Assembly (NCBI GenBank): GCA_943330745.2
Contig: CALQIX020000010.1
Coordinates: forward strand, 1-64,000
Length of the DNA stretch: 64,000 nt
Direction of reading: 5' to 3'
From: Lishizhenia tianjinensis
GTDB taxonomy: Bacteria > Bacteroidota > Bacteroidia > Flavobacteriales_D > Crocinitomicaceae
Part shown: positions 1-8,358 of the stretch, one piece after another
How the letters are laid out: each line of letters starts with the position of its first letter
How positions within the stretch are numbered: position 1 is the stretch's first letter
Made by a program: the position numbers and the translations under genes
The notes under the pieces: model-generated
What the model saw: the letters and a program-made list of their open reading frames with translations, nothing else
Databases searched by the model: none
What the model was told of the DNA's origin: nothing

Positions 1-438
1 ATACCATTAAAAACGGTTCAAGGTATATTGTGGGAAACAGCCTATAAAACAAGCGAAATCAAAGGACATGTTTTTGAAGATGTTCCGAGTAGATTAATGG
101 ATTGGAAAAATAACGGAATACGAATGGGCGTATTTTCCTCTGGGTCCATTGATGCACAACGATTGTTGTTTGGATATAGTGAAACGGGTGATTTAAATAA
201 GTACTTTTCGTTCAATTTCGATACCAATACTGGATCAAAAAGAGAGTCAGAAACCTATCAAAAAATTGCATCTATAATTAATTTGGAACCACAATCCATT
301 TTGTTTTTATCTGATATTGTTGAAGAATTGGAAGCCGCCGATAAAATAGGTTTTCAAACAATTCAGTTAGTGCGCGAAACAACCGTTGCTAATTGGCCAA
401 ATACGGTCACTGATTTTTTGGACATTAATCTTGAATGA
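1..438 (+). CDS. mtnC: Acireductone synthase (enolase-phosphatase E1), 5' end missing
   Basis: This is the C-terminal part of a HAD-superfamily enzyme of the methionine salvage pathway. The family enolises 2,3-diketo-5-methylthiopentyl-1-phosphate and then removes the phosphate, in the cytoplasm. The reading frame is open from base 1, so the gene enters from the left edge; an internal TTG at 28 is not the real start. Family landmarks visible are GILWETAY, KGHVFEDVP, the HAD motif II stretch VFSSGSIDAQ, the FDTNTGSKRE segment with the motif III Lys, and FLSDIVEELEAA carrying the motif IV acid. The end LVRETT matches the usual C-terminus. The N-terminal nucleophile Asp lies outside the window. 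The match to MtnC is strong along the whole visible part. Confidence 0.9.
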   Translation: MPLKTVQGILWETAYKTSEIKGHVFEDVPSRLMDWKNNGIRMGVFSSGSIDAQRLLFGYSETGDLNKYFSFNFDTNTGSKRESETYQKIASIINLEPQSILFLSDIVEELEAADKIGFQTIQLVRETTVANWPNTVTDFLDINLE

Positions 439-472
439 AACAAAAGTTACATTTCGATTATTTTGAGAAAAT

Positions 473-480
473 TACATTTG
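473..480 (+). promoter_or_regulatory. Putative -7 promoter element of the rhodanese gene
   Basis: TACATTTG is an exact match to the Bacteroidota -7 consensus TAnnTTTG. It lies 26 nt before the ATG at 507 and after the mtnC stop. No clear TTG -33 element is seen at the usual distance. Confidence 0.5.
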
Positions 481-506
481 TTGTATAATTAAATACTAGA
501 GAGTTT

Positions 507-881
507 ATGAGAACATTATTTATTGCATTCATTCTATTTTTTGTTACTGCTTGTACAACAACATCAAATAATGCCTTAGGTCAGGCGATCAATAAAAAGG
601 TTGAAAAGGCTGAATTTTCTAAATTGATGAAGAAATCTGGAGTCCAATTAATTGATGTTAGAACAACTCGTGAATTTTCAAATGGATTTATTGCAGGTGC
701 AAAAAACATCGATTATAATGGAGATTCATTTGAAAAACAAATCAAGAAATTGAATAAAAACAAACCCGTTTTAGTGTATTGTGCCGCTGGTGGTAGAAGC
801 GAAAATGCAGCTGAATTACTCAAAGAGTGGGGGTTCAAAGAAGTATATGACCTAATTGGTGGGTATAACAGCTGGAAATAA
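507..881 (+). CDS. Rhodanese-domain lipoprotein
   Basis: This is a 124-residue exported single-domain rhodanese. The N-terminus is a lipoprotein signal ending in the lipobox VTAC, so Cys16 is the likely lipidated residue and the protein is probably anchored in the envelope. The rhodanese fold follows: QLIDVRTTREFSNGFIAGAKNI holds the CH2A region, and the active loop CAAGGRS supplies the catalytic Cys92. Proteins of this family move sulfane sulfur or take part in thiol redox chemistry; the substrate here is not known. Its stop codon abuts the aroK start, so the two are likely co-transcribed, although no functional link is obvious. Confidence 0.85.
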   Translation: MRTLFIAFILFFVTACTTTSNNALGQAINKKVEKAEFSKLMKKSGVQLIDVRTTREFSNGFIAGAKNIDYNGDSFEKQIKKLNKNKPVLVYCAAGGRSENAAELLKEWGFKEVYDLIGGYNSWK

Positions 882-1397
882 TTGACTTTGAAAAAAGGGA
901 AACCGATTATTTTACTTGGGTTTATGGGGGTTGGAAAAACTTCCATAGGTAAGAAATTGTCCAAACAACTCAACTGGAAATTTGTAGATACAGATAAGCT
1001 AATTGAAAAAAAAATAGGTTTACCTATTCCCGAAATTTTTAATCAATTGGGCGAAGATTTTTTTCGTGAACAAGAAAAGGAAATTCTGAACGAAATCGCA
1101 TCTTTAGAAAATGTTGTTGTATCAGTTGGCGGAGGTTTACCCTGCTTTTTCGATAACATGGATCGGTTAAATAATATTGGTACAACCGTTTATTTGAAAC
1201 TAGAACCCGAATTTATTGTTCAACGTTTATTGGAATCCAAGATTAAAAGGCCGCTGATAGATAACTTATCCCAAACTCAATTAGAACAATTTGTCATTTC
1301 AACGCTAACGCAAAGAGCTTCATTTTATGACCGTTCCAATTATTCAATTCGGGCAGACCGTTTTGCGTGTCAACGAATTTGTGAAATAATTAGATAA
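882..1397 (+). CDS. aroK: Shikimate kinase
   Basis: Shikimate kinase phosphorylates shikimate with ATP at the fifth step of the chorismate pathway. The 171-residue protein has the P-loop GFMGVGKT near the N-terminus, the shikimate-binding segment FVDTDKLIE, the FREQE motif with the substrate Arg, the VSVGGGLPC loop (the usual GGG motif) and the lid arginine region KRPLI. Length is normal for the family. There is no ATG: translation must start at TTG 882, which directly follows the stop of the rhodanese gene, or at TTG 888. Either is unusual and suggests translational coupling. Confidence 0.9.
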   Translation: MTLKKGKPIILLGFMGVGKTSIGKKLSKQLNWKFVDTDKLIEKKIGLPIPEIFNQLGEDFFREQEKEILNEIASLENVVVSVGGGLPCFFDNMDRLNNIGTTVYLKLEPEFIVQRLLESKIKRPLIDNLSQTQLEQFVISTLTQRASFYDRSNYSIRADRFACQRICEIIR

Positions 1398-1631
1398 TAA
1401 TTGAGGTTCTTTTGGATAAAAAGCATTGATATTTCTCTATTTTTACTGAAATAAATGTTATTATCAAATCAATTTAGTTGATTGTTAATAAACTTTTCTT
1501 AATGTTTCTCATACTTTTCGCGAAATTAGTTATATTCGGACTGAAGTAAAATGTTGAGTTCAGAAACAACGTAAATAAACGGGGCGTAAACTGAAAAGCC
1601 AAAGAGTAAGTAAAATTTAAAATAAAATAAA

Positions 1632-2210
1632 ATGGATAACAAATTTTTTACATTCATTAAGCCCTATCTAACTTTCATTGACAACGGGAATCTTTATCGC
1701 AAACCATTCAGTTGGTTGTATTCACTCATAGCAGTTGTAAATCTCATTTTACCGATTTACATTTTTTATAATGCTGTTGACAATAATATTTTTGATTCAC
1801 CTGCAAAATTTGTTATTGTTTTTTTACTTGTATGGATAATAATTGCGTTTGCCTCTTGGGTAAGTTTTCAACTATGGTGGGACAGAAAAACTAAAGTAAC
1901 AACAACTTCGGTGGAAGGAGATGAATTTGTGGCAACACCTGTCTTTTCTCACTTAATCCAAACATTGGGAGAATGGCTCGGCACTTGGATAGGAATAGTA
2001 GGCTTCTCTGTGGCTCTTTTGACTACAATAATTTTAGGAGACGAAGCAAATTATTTATCTTATCAAATTGGAGTTCCTTTCCTTGAGACAGGTATTTTCT
2101 TCATAATTCTTATGCCAATTTATGGTTTTCTTGTTATAGTTGGCACAAGGTTTCTTGCCGAACAGTTTAGAGCTCTTTCTGCTATTGCAAATAATACAAG
2201 GAAGAATTAA
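1632..2210 (+). CDS. Uncharacterised four-helix membrane protein
   Basis: I do not recognise this 192-residue protein. It has four hydrophobic stretches suited to transmembrane helices, around residues 30-48, 58-80, 112-135 and 150-172, separated by short polar loops. A loop with WWDRKTKVTTTSVEGDEF lies between helices 2 and 3. There is no signal peptide, enzyme motif or family signature that I can name. The 234 bases upstream (1398-1631) hold no gene and no clear promoter; the 194 bases downstream (2211-2404) also hold nothing that I can identify. It appears monocistronic. Confidence 0.65.
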   Translation: MDNKFFTFIKPYLTFIDNGNLYRKPFSWLYSLIAVVNLILPIYIFYNAVDNNIFDSPAKFVIVFLLVWIIIAFASWVSFQLWWDRKTKVTTTSVEGDEFVATPVFSHLIQTLGEWLGTWIGIVGFSVALLTTIILGDEANYLSYQIGVPFLETGIFFIILMPIYGFLVIVGTRFLAEQFRALSAIANNTRKN

Positions 2211-2372
2211 AAACCAGGCCTAACCGAACTTAACCGCACGTAGGGCGTTTAAGGGTTAATTAAACATTTGTGCATCTGGCTAATTTTTTCAGCTTTCCTT
2301 TTGAGTGTTGTTAACATTTTATCTGTTGATAATTAAATAGTTAGTATTTAACTTGATTTCATAAAATTCTGA

Positions 2373-2380
2373 TATATTTA
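2373..2380 (+). promoter_or_regulatory. Possible promoter of the DUF5684 gene
   Basis: TATATTTA differs from TAnnTTTG only in the last base. A TTG lies 17 nt upstream at 2353-2355, a plausible -33 element. The ATG at 2405 is 24 nt downstream. Confidence 0.35.
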
Positions 2381-2404
2381 CAATTATTAATTAAAATTTA
2401 TATT

Positions 2405-2779
2405 ATGGATGATTCAATGGCTTTAGGTGGTTTATTAGCTTTATTAGGTGCTTATTTTGTTTTTGTTTTAGTAATTGCAGTAGTAATGCTAATTTCAATG
2501 TGGAAGATTTATTCCAAAGCGGGTCAACCAGGTTGGGCTATATTAGTGCCGATATATAACATGATAGTATTGTTAAATATAGTAAGAAAACCTGTTTGGT
2601 GGATTTTATTAATGTTGATTCCATTTGTTAGTTTTATTATAGTTATTTTGATTTACCTTGAATTAGCTAAAGTTTATGGGAAAAGTACTGGATTTGGATT
2701 AGGCATTATTTTTCTTCCGATCATTTTTCTTCCAATGCTTGCATTTGGAGATGCTCAATACGTTAAAATCGAAGAATAA
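2405..2779 (+). CDS. DUF5684-family small membrane protein
   Basis: This 124-residue integral membrane protein has the pattern of the DUF5684 family: a hydrophobic N-terminal helix (about residues 8-33), then the signature MWKIYSKAGQPGWAILVPIYN, two close helices with the IVRKPVWWILL segment, and a last helix ending in the short charged tail. The same fold unit occurs as an extension of some signal peptidase I proteins, but no protease residues are present here. Function is unknown. A good intrinsic terminator follows, so it is probably transcribed alone. Confidence 0.75.
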   Translation: MDDSMALGGLLALLGAYFVFVLVIAVVMLISMWKIYSKAGQPGWAILVPIYNMIVLLNIVRKPVWWILLMLIPFVSFIIVILIYLELAKVYGKSTGFGLGIIFLPIIFLPMLAFGDAQYVKIEE

Positions 2780-2801
2780 ATTCAATTCTTTCGTCAAATT
2801 T

Positions 2802-2832
2802 AAATGCTGTCAATTTTTGGCAGCATTTTTTG
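2802..2832 (+). terminator. Intrinsic terminator after the DUF5684 gene
   Basis: An 8-bp perfect stem, AAATGCTG (2802-2809) with CAGCATTT (2821-2828), closes an 11-nt loop and runs into a T tract at 2826-2831. Confidence 0.85.
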
Positions 2833-2861
2833 TTTCATAGAATCTATTTCTAAGTTTTTCT

Positions 2862-2869
2862 TACCTTTG
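2862..2869 (+). promoter_or_regulatory. Putative -7 promoter element of fabG
   Basis: TACCTTTG is an exact TAnnTTTG match, 22 nt before the fabG ATG and directly after the preceding terminator. It probably drives the fabG-hemB-4617-rocD cluster. Confidence 0.55.
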
Positions 2870-2891
2870 TTTAGTTATCAAAAAATGATTC

Positions 2892-3638
2892 ATGAAATTA
2901 CTGGAAAATAAAGTGGTTTTAATTACTGGAGCCTCACGTGGAATTGGAAAAGCAATTGCTGAAGAGTGTGTTAATCAAGGTGCGAAAGTTGTTTTTACTT
3001 ATGTGTCCTCTGATGAAAAAGCACGTGCGTTGGAGACTGAATTAACGCAACATGGAGGAATAGCCAAAGGATATAAATCGGATGCTTCGAAATTTGATGA
3101 TGCTCAAAAATTAGTGGATGATGTAGTTGCTGAATTCGGAACGATTGATGTTTTGGTGAATAACGCTGGAATTACTCGTGATACATTGTTGATGAGAATG
3201 TCCGAAGAACAATGGGATGAAGTGATTAATACGAACTTGAAGTCTGCATTTAACTTAACGAAAGCAGTTCAAAAACCGATGTTGAAAGCACGTGCTGGCT
3301 CAATTATCAATATGTCATCCGTCGTTGGTGTGAAAGGAAATGCTGGGCAATCGAATTATGCCGCGTCAAAAGCAGGGTTAATTGGTTTCACAAAATCTGT
3401 TGCTGCCGAATTAGGCTCTCGAAATATTCGTTGTAATGCAATTGCTCCTGGATTTATAGAAACGGAAATGACTGAAGTGCTCGATCAAAAAGTAGTACAA
3501 GAATGGCGAAATGCAATTCCTTTGAAACGCGGAGGAACACCATTGGATGTTGCCAATGTTACGGTTTTTCTAGCTTCTGATATGTCTGCATATGTTACTG
3601 GTCAAACGATTCATGTCTGTGGTGGAATGTTAATGTAA
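2892..3638 (+). CDS. fabG: 3-oxoacyl-[ACP] reductase
   Basis: This 248-residue short-chain dehydrogenase reduces 3-oxoacyl-ACP with NADPH in fatty-acid elongation. Visible landmarks are the cofactor loop TGASRGIG (residues 12-19), NNAG at about 90, the catalytic Ser in NMSSVVG, the YAASK motif near 155 with the catalytic Tyr and Lys, and the late segment IAPGFIETEM. The C-terminus TGQTIHVCGGM is typical of FabG. Length is exactly as expected. It begins a same-strand cluster with spacings of only 3, 3 and 15 nt to hemB, a secreted protein and the aminotransferase, so these are probably one operon, although the pathways differ. Confidence 0.9.
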   Translation: MKLLENKVVLITGASRGIGKAIAEECVNQGAKVVFTYVSSDEKARALETELTQHGGIAKGYKSDASKFDDAQKLVDDVVAEFGTIDVLVNNAGITRDTLLMRMSEEQWDEVINTNLKSAFNLTKAVQKPMLKARAGSIINMSSVVGVKGNAGQSNYAASKAGLIGFTKSVAAELGSRNIRCNAIAPGFIETEMTEVLDQKVVQEWRNAIPLKRGGTPLDVANVTVFLASDMSAYVTGQTIHVCGGMLM

Positions 3639-3641
3639 GCA

Positions 3642-4613
3642 ATGAATATTCGTCCAAGAAGAAATAGAAAATCTGCCGCCATTCGAAATATGGTCGAGGA
3701 AACACAATTAGGTGTTCAGCACTTGATTTATCCTATTTTTTTAAAGGATGGAGTTGGAATCAAGGAAGAAGTTTCTTCCTTACCCAATAATTTTCGTTGG
3801 TCCATTGATCAGTTGATTCCTGAAATAGAATCGTGTTTAAAATTAGGTATCACAACCTACGATATTTTCCCCGCTGTAGATGAAAAATTAAAAGATAAAA
3901 CCGCAACATATAGCTATGCTTCGGATAATTTTTACTTGAATGCTATTCGTAAGCTAAAAGAAACCTTTCCTGAAATCTGCATCATGAGCGATGTTGCCAT
4001 GGATCCATATTCCTCAGATGGTCACGATGGTTTGGTTGAAAATGGAAAAATTCTAAATGATGAAACGTTACCTATTCTCGTTGAAATGTCCATAGCACAA
4101 GCCCAGGCAGGTGTTGATATAATTGGGCCATCAGATATGATGGATGGTAGAGTAGGAGTTATACGTGATGCGCTAGATGCTGAAGGTTATACTGAAACGA
4201 GTATCATGTCTTATACAGCAAAATATGCCAGTGCTTTTTATGGGCCATTTAGAGATGCACTCAATTCAGCTCCCAAGTCAGGCGATAAAAAGACCTATCA
4301 AATGAATCCGGCCAATAAAAGAGAAGCATTATTAGAAGCTCAATTGGATTTTGAGGAAGGGGCTGATTTTTTAATGGTTAAGCCGGCATTATGTTACTTG
4401 GATATCATACATATATTGAGGGAGAATTTCAGTATTCCAATTACAGCTTATAATGTAAGTGGCGAATGTGCTATGATACATGCCGCTTCCCGAAATGGAT
4501 GGTTGGATTATGATCGAGCGGTATTGGAAACATTATTAAGTATTAGAAGGGCAGGTGCTGATGGAATTTTAACTTATTTCGCAAAAGATTTCGTACAAAT
4601 TATAAAAAAATAA
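3642..4613 (+). CDS. hemB: Delta-aminolevulinic acid dehydratase, zinc-cysteine-lacking type
   Basis: HemB (porphobilinogen synthase) condenses two 5-aminolevulinate molecules to porphobilinogen in haem synthesis. The 323-residue protein has the two Schiff-base lysines: Lys194 in SYTAKYASAFYGPF and Lys247 in FLMVKPAL. PSDMMDGRVG and the GDKKTYQMNPAN segment are also conserved. The metal-binding stretch at residues 117-130 reads DVAMDPYSSDGHDG: the three cysteines of zinc-dependent enzymes are Ala119, Asp121 and Asp129. This is the type known from magnesium-dependent enzymes such as that of Pseudomonas. The final motif reads AYNVSGEC where AYQVSGEY is usual. hemF lies in this window at 35972 but in another transcription unit. 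Confidence 0.93.
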   Translation: MNIRPRRNRKSAAIRNMVEETQLGVQHLIYPIFLKDGVGIKEEVSSLPNNFRWSIDQLIPEIESCLKLGITTYDIFPAVDEKLKDKTATYSYASDNFYLNAIRKLKETFPEICIMSDVAMDPYSSDGHDGLVENGKILNDETLPILVEMSIAQAQAGVDIIGPSDMMDGRVGVIRDALDAEGYTETSIMSYTAKYASAFYGPFRDALNSAPKSGDKKTYQMNPANKREALLEAQLDFEEGADFLMVKPALCYLDIIHILRENFSIPITAYNVSGECAMIHAASRNGWLDYDRAVLETLLSIRRAGADGILTYFAKDFVQIIKK

Positions 4614-4616
4614 ATT

Positions 4617-5342
4617 ATGAAAAAAGGGTCCGGTTTTTTAACAGCGTTGGTTATTTTTTTGTTTTCAACAGCTCAGGCACAAGAAACAAAAAATAAAGAT
4701 ATGGAATTTATTATCCAAAGTTTGAATCTGCAAGAATCCAAAGTTGATCTTGAAAATTCAATAGAGAAACCTTTGCGTTATCTTCCAGAAATTATGGGAT
4801 ATGCAATTATGGAAAAAACAAGTGATGAGCCTGGTTTAAGAAGTTATAATTGCCATGTAGTACTTTATAATGCTTCAAATAAAGAGATTACAAATAAATA
4901 TAGTTTTCCATTAAGTACCGATGTTATGGAGTTAACTGAGGTTAATTTCGACTTCGCTCCTTATACGGTAAAAAGTGCAACAAGGGCTTTTGGCCTTCGA
5001 TTTCATTTAGTTGGACCAAGTAAACCAAATCCATTGACTGAGGAGAAATTTTATTTGTTTGTACCAGAAAAAACAACCTTGATTCCTGTGCTTAAAGATT
5101 TTACGTCATATCAGTATTCAGGCGAGTGGGACATGAATTGTGCAGGTGAATTTAATGAATCAAACGCTTATTTTGTGATGCAGACAACTAGTACAAATGG
5201 CTACAATGATATTCAGGTAAATTGTAAAAAAATCAATACCATAAAAAAAATGGTGGCTGGTGAATGTGAAGCAAAAGAAATTGGTTCAAGAGAAATGCTT
5301 ACTCTTATCTTTCAAAACGGAATTTATACTGTAAAAAAATAA
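4617..5342 (+). CDS. Uncharacterised secreted protein
   Basis: I do not recognise this 241-residue protein. It starts with a clear Sec signal peptide (KKGSGFLTALVIFLFSTAQA, with AQA before the likely cleavage site). There is no lipobox. The mature part is mixed alpha/beta by composition, with four cysteines near CHVV, NCAGEF, VNCKK and GECEA that could form disulfides in the periplasm. No catalytic motif is evident. It sits 3 nt after hemB and 15 nt before the ornithine aminotransferase, so it is likely co-transcribed with both. Confidence 0.7.
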   Translation: MKKGSGFLTALVIFLFSTAQAQETKNKDMEFIIQSLNLQESKVDLENSIEKPLRYLPEIMGYAIMEKTSDEPGLRSYNCHVVLYNASNKEITNKYSFPLSTDVMELTEVNFDFAPYTVKSATRAFGLRFHLVGPSKPNPLTEEKFYLFVPEKTTLIPVLKDFTSYQYSGEWDMNCAGEFNESNAYFVMQTTSTNGYNDIQVNCKKINTIKKMVAGECEAKEIGSREMLTLIFQNGIYTVKK

Positions 5343-5357
5343 CACCTATTTCTAATA

Positions 5358-6644
5358 ATGCTTCCAATCACGGATATAATGCTTAACTCAGGACAACTAA
5401 TTGCTTTAGAAGAAAAATACGGTGCTCATAATTATCATCCTTTACCCGTTGTATTGAGCAGGGGTGAAGGGGTTTATTTATGGGATGTGGATGGAAAAAA
5501 GTATTTTGATTTTCTTTCTGCTTACTCAGCTGTAAATCAGGGTCACTGTCATCCGAGAATCATTCAAGCATTAATCAACCAAGCACAAACCTTAACACTA
5601 ACATCTCGTGCATTTTATAATGATTCACTTGGTGTTTATGAAAAATATGTTGCTGAGTTTTTTGGTTTTGATAAGGTTTTACCGATGAATACTGGAGCTG
5701 AAGCGGTTGAAACGGCTATAAAATTATGTAGAAAATGGGCTTATGAAGTAAAAGGAATTGCTGAAAATCAAGCGAAAATTATTGTTTGTGAAGGCAATTT
5801 TCATGGCCGAACAACTACAATTGTATCTTTTTCCAGCGATCCTAGTTCATATCAAAATTTCGGGCCCTTTCCTGCAGGATTTATTCAAATCCCATACAAT
5901 GATTTGGCTGCTTTGGAAAAGGCTTTACAAGAGGAAAATATAGCAGGATTTCTTGTTGAACCCATTCAAGGAGAGGCAGGTGTATATACACCCGAAGAAA
6001 ATTTTATTGCAGAATCTAGAAGATTGTGTTCTCAGTATAATGCATTGTTAATTTGTGATGAAGTGCAAACAGGTATTGCAAGAACCGGAAGTATTTTGGC
6101 TTCTTGTGGGAATTGTACCTGTGAATCAAAATGTGAACAACAAGAAACCTATAGTAAACCAGATATTTTGGTGCTTGGAAAAGCCTTATCAGGTGGGGTA
6201 TATCCTGTTTCCGCTGTTTTGGCCAATGACGAAATTATGCATGTAATTAAGCCGGGTCAACATGGTTCAACTTTTGGAGGTAATCCAATAGCGGCAAAGG
6301 TTGCAGTTGAATCATTAGAGGTAGTTGTTGATGAGAAATTGATGAAAAACGCACGGCATTTGGGTCATGTTTTCAGAAATGAAATGAATCGCATTAAAAC
6401 AACTTGTGATTTAATTACACTTGTTCGAGGAAAAGGATTATTGAACGCGATTGTTATCAATGATACCGAAGATAGCTCCACTGCGTGGGATATTTGCATG
6501 GCATTAAAAGATAATGGGTTATTGGCAAAACCAACCCATGGAAATATTATTCGATTTGCTCCACCTTTGGTGATGACTGAAGAAGAGTTAATGGAATGTG
6601 TATCCATTATTGAAAAAACGCTAACTTCTTTTAAGAAGAACTAA
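5358..6644 (+). CDS. rocD: Ornithine aminotransferase with a cysteine-rich insertion
   Basis: This 428-residue class III PLP aminotransferase matches ornithine--oxo-acid aminotransferase, which converts ornithine and 2-oxoglutarate to glutamate semialdehyde and glutamate. Landmarks: [24 protein letters not shown] near the N-terminus, [10 protein letters not shown], the [10 protein letters not shown] segment, [12 protein letters not shown] with the PLP Asp234, and Lys275 in LGKALSGG as the PLP lysine. Between ARTG and the PLP lysine, where the family normally has a short linker of the kind xxxHENVxPDI, there is a longer segment with four closely spaced cysteines (250, 253, 255, 259). The start at ATG 5358 is supported by length; a second ATG lies seven codons downstream. 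Related enzymes such as ArgD are less likely because of the N-terminal sequence. Confidence 0.88.
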   Translation: MLPITDIMLNSGQLIALEEKYGAHNYHPLPVVLSRGEGVYLWDVDGKKYFDFLSAYSAVNQGHCHPRIIQALINQAQTLTLTSRAFYNDSLGVYEKYVAEFFGFDKVLPMNTGAEAVETAIKLCRKWAYEVKGIAENQAKIIVCEGNFHGRTTTIVSFSSDPSSYQNFGPFPAGFIQIPYNDLAALEKALQEENIAGFLVEPIQGEAGVYTPEENFIAESRRLCSQYNALLICDEVQTGIARTGSILASCGNCTCESKCEQQETYSKPDILVLGKALSGGVYPVSAVLANDEIMHVIKPGQHGSTFGGNPIAAKVAVESLEVVVDEKLMKNARHLGHVFRNEMNRIKTTCDLITLVRGKGLLNAIVINDTEDSSTAWDICMALKDNGLLAKPTHGNIIRFAPPLVMTEEELMECVSIIEKTLTSFKKN

Positions 6645-6651
6645 AACGAGC

Positions 6652-7410
6652 TTAAAAATCAAAATTGTCAAAACCATTTTCGGTTAGTTCTCGATACCGT
6701 TCTTCGTTAAAAACAAAGAGTTGAGAAGGTTTGTGTGGAACTCCCCGCTGTTTTTCTTTCAAAGAAGTGACAATTTCTAAGTTTTGAATTTTTCGTCTGA
6801 AATTTCTTTTATCTAAGGGCTTTTCCAAAATTGATTCGTACAAACGATGTAATTGACTTAATGTAAATTTTTCGGGTAATAAATTAAATCCAATCGGTTG
6901 AATTTTAATTTTCTGCTTTAGTTTCTCTTTTGCGGCTTGCAATATTTCATAGTGATCAAAGGCCAATTCATTGATTTCAGTTACTGAAGTCCAACCTGCT
7001 CTTTTGGCAAATGAAGAAGCTTGTGGCAAATAATCGGGCATTTTTACTAAAGAAAAATAAGCAACAGTTATGACCCGCGCCTCTGGTTCCGCTCGAATTG
7101 ATTTAAGCCATTCACGGTCAGAGTCTTTACTAATTCTATCCGGGTTTCCAAAAGCTGCAACTTGTTCCAAATAAATATCTTTTAAACCCGTTAATTCATC
7201 CAAAACACGATTAGCTGCCTGATCTAGATTTTCATTATTATAGATTAAGTTTCCCGGTAATGCAAGCTTAATACCTTTGTCACTCTTATTTCTACCGCGG
7301 TCAATTAAAAGAACAGTTAATTTTTCCATATCAAATCCAAAAATCACACAATCGACGGAAACATGCGGATTTAGCTCGTTTTGATTGACTTTTTTTAGTT
7401 CTTTATCCAA
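6652..7410 (-). CDS. NUDIX-domain transcription regulator (NrtR/AraR-like)
   Basis: This 252-residue protein has an N-terminal NUDIX-like fold (about 15-140) and a C-terminal winged-helix segment (about 160-245: LLPEKFTLSQLHRLYESIL, then KRNFRRKIQNLEIV). That order is the architecture of NrtR-type regulators, several of which control sugar use in Bacteroidota. The NUDIX box is degenerate: where the family has REUxEExGU, this has RVLDELTGL, and the first Glu spacing is off. It therefore probably binds a nucleotide or sugar-derived ligand without hydrolysing it. No ATG lies near the start: the first usable codon is TTG 7410, so the start is uncertain. It diverges from the sugar kinase-like gene at 7482, with a palindrome between them. 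Confidence 0.82.
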   Translation of the reverse strand: MDKELKKVNQNELNPHVSVDCVIFGFDMEKLTVLLIDRGRNKSDKGIKLALPGNLIYNNENLDQAANRVLDELTGLKDIYLEQVAAFGNPDRISKDSDREWLKSIRAEPEARVITVAYFSLVKMPDYLPQASSFAKRAGWTSVTEINELAFDHYEILQAAKEKLKQKIKIQPIGFNLLPEKFTLSQLHRLYESILEKPLDKRNFRRKIQNLEIVTSLKEKQRGVPHKPSQLFVFNEERYRELTENGFDNFDF

Positions 7411-7427
7411 AGTTTCAGAGTTATTTG

Positions 7428-7435
7428 TATCTTTG
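7428..7435 (+). promoter_or_regulatory. Putative -7 promoter element of the kinase gene
   Basis: TATCTTTG matches TAnnTTTG exactly, 46 nt before the ATG at 7482. The predicted start of transcription falls inside the palindrome at 7439-7453. Confidence 0.55.
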
Positions 7436-7438
7436 AAA

Positions 7439-7453
7439 GTGTTAAATTGACAC
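7439..7453. promoter_or_regulatory. Candidate operator palindrome
   Basis: GTGTTAAATTGACAC is a 15-bp palindrome with one mismatched pair (T5/G11). It begins 3 nt after the -7 element of the divergent kinase gene and 29 nt before the regulator's first codon, so a bound protein would block the kinase promoter. A weaker inverted pair, TTTCAGAG (7413-7420) with CTTTGAAA (7431-7438), flanks the -7 element. Assignment to the adjacent NUDIX regulator is inference from position. Confidence 0.5.
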
Positions 7454-7481
7454 GATGTAAAAAAATACAGAAGTTTTAGAC

Positions 7482-8345
7482 ATGATATTCATAATTGAAA
7501 GCGGCTCAACCAAAAGTGATTGGGTGTTAATTGATGATAAAAGTAACCAAAGTTTTTTTTCTACCATAGGATTTAATCCATATTTTCATAGTGCTGAAAA
7601 TATAACTGAAGAAATTGGTAAGAATTTAGACCTTGTAGCAATCGCGGATTCTATAAATGCAATTTACTTTTATGGCGCTGGGTGTTCAAGTGAATATTTA
7701 AATAAAATAGTTCATGAAGGATTGAGTAGTATTTTTACTAAAGCACAAATTCATGTAGAGCATGATTTAACTGCTTGTGCGTATTCAACCTTTCAAGGAT
7801 CACCAGCGATTTCATGTATCATCGGTACCGGTTCAAATTCTTGTTTCTTTGATGGTCAAACAGTGACTGAGGTTGTGCCAGCATTGGGATATATTTTGGG
7901 CGACGAAGGAAGCGGAAGTTATTTTGGTAAAAAATTATTAGCTTCTTATTTATACAATAAATTACCCAAGCATGTTGAGGAAGATTTTGATAAAACATAC
8001 AATGTATCAAAAAGTCAAATAGTGGAGAATGTATATAAAAAGGTGAATGCTAATGTATACATCGCATCATTTATGCCTTTTATAGCAAAACATAAAGAGG
8101 AAGATTTTTTTAAGTTAATGGTTGAGGACGGAATGAGGAATTTTATGGAAGTCCATGTTTGTTGCTATGAAAATCATCAAAAAGTTCCTGTACATTTCGT
8201 TGGTTCTATTGCACAAATATTTGAGAAAGAAGTCTTGAAAGCTGCTATTTCACTAAATATTACAATCGGACAAATAATTCAAAAACCAATTCAAGGTTTA
8301 ATTTCTTATCATCATAATTATATTTTTGGCCACCAAACCACTTAA
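7482..8345 (+). CDS. BadF/BadG-family ATPase, N-acetylglucosamine kinase-like
   Basis: This 287-residue protein belongs to the BadF/BadG/BcrA/BcrD ATPase family, which in Bacteroidota is usually annotated as N-acetylglucosamine kinase. The phosphate-binding loops of the actin/hexokinase fold are visible: SGSTKSDW at residues 7-14, GTGSNSCFF in the middle and GDEGSGSYFGKKLL, a signature of the sugar kinases of this family. GAGC in the first half is also conserved. Length fits. A likely role is phosphorylating amino sugars recovered from the cell wall or environment. It diverges from the NUDIX regulator, which may control it. The exact sugar cannot be read from sequence. Confidence 0.8.
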   Translation: MIFIIESGSTKSDWVLIDDKSNQSFFSTIGFNPYFHSAENITEEIGKNLDLVAIADSINAIYFYGAGCSSEYLNKIVHEGLSSIFTKAQIHVEHDLTACAYSTFQGSPAISCIIGTGSNSCFFDGQTVTEVVPALGYILGDEGSGSYFGKKLLASYLYNKLPKHVEEDFDKTYNVSKSQIVENVYKKVNANVYIASFMPFIAKHKEEDFFKLMVEDGMRNFMEVHVCCYENHQKVPVHFVGSIAQIFEKEVLKAAISLNITIGQIIQKPIQGLISYHHNYIFGHQTT

Positions 8346-8358
8346 AATATAAATTAGG

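Noticed and set aside
1398-1631. Small RNA or gene in the gap after aroK
   Set aside because: No conserved RNA motif, strong hairpin or open frame could be seen.
2211-2404. tRNA or riboswitch in the G+C-rich patch near 2215-2260
   Set aside because: No cloverleaf, CCA-preceded acceptor stem or known aptamer core can be formed.
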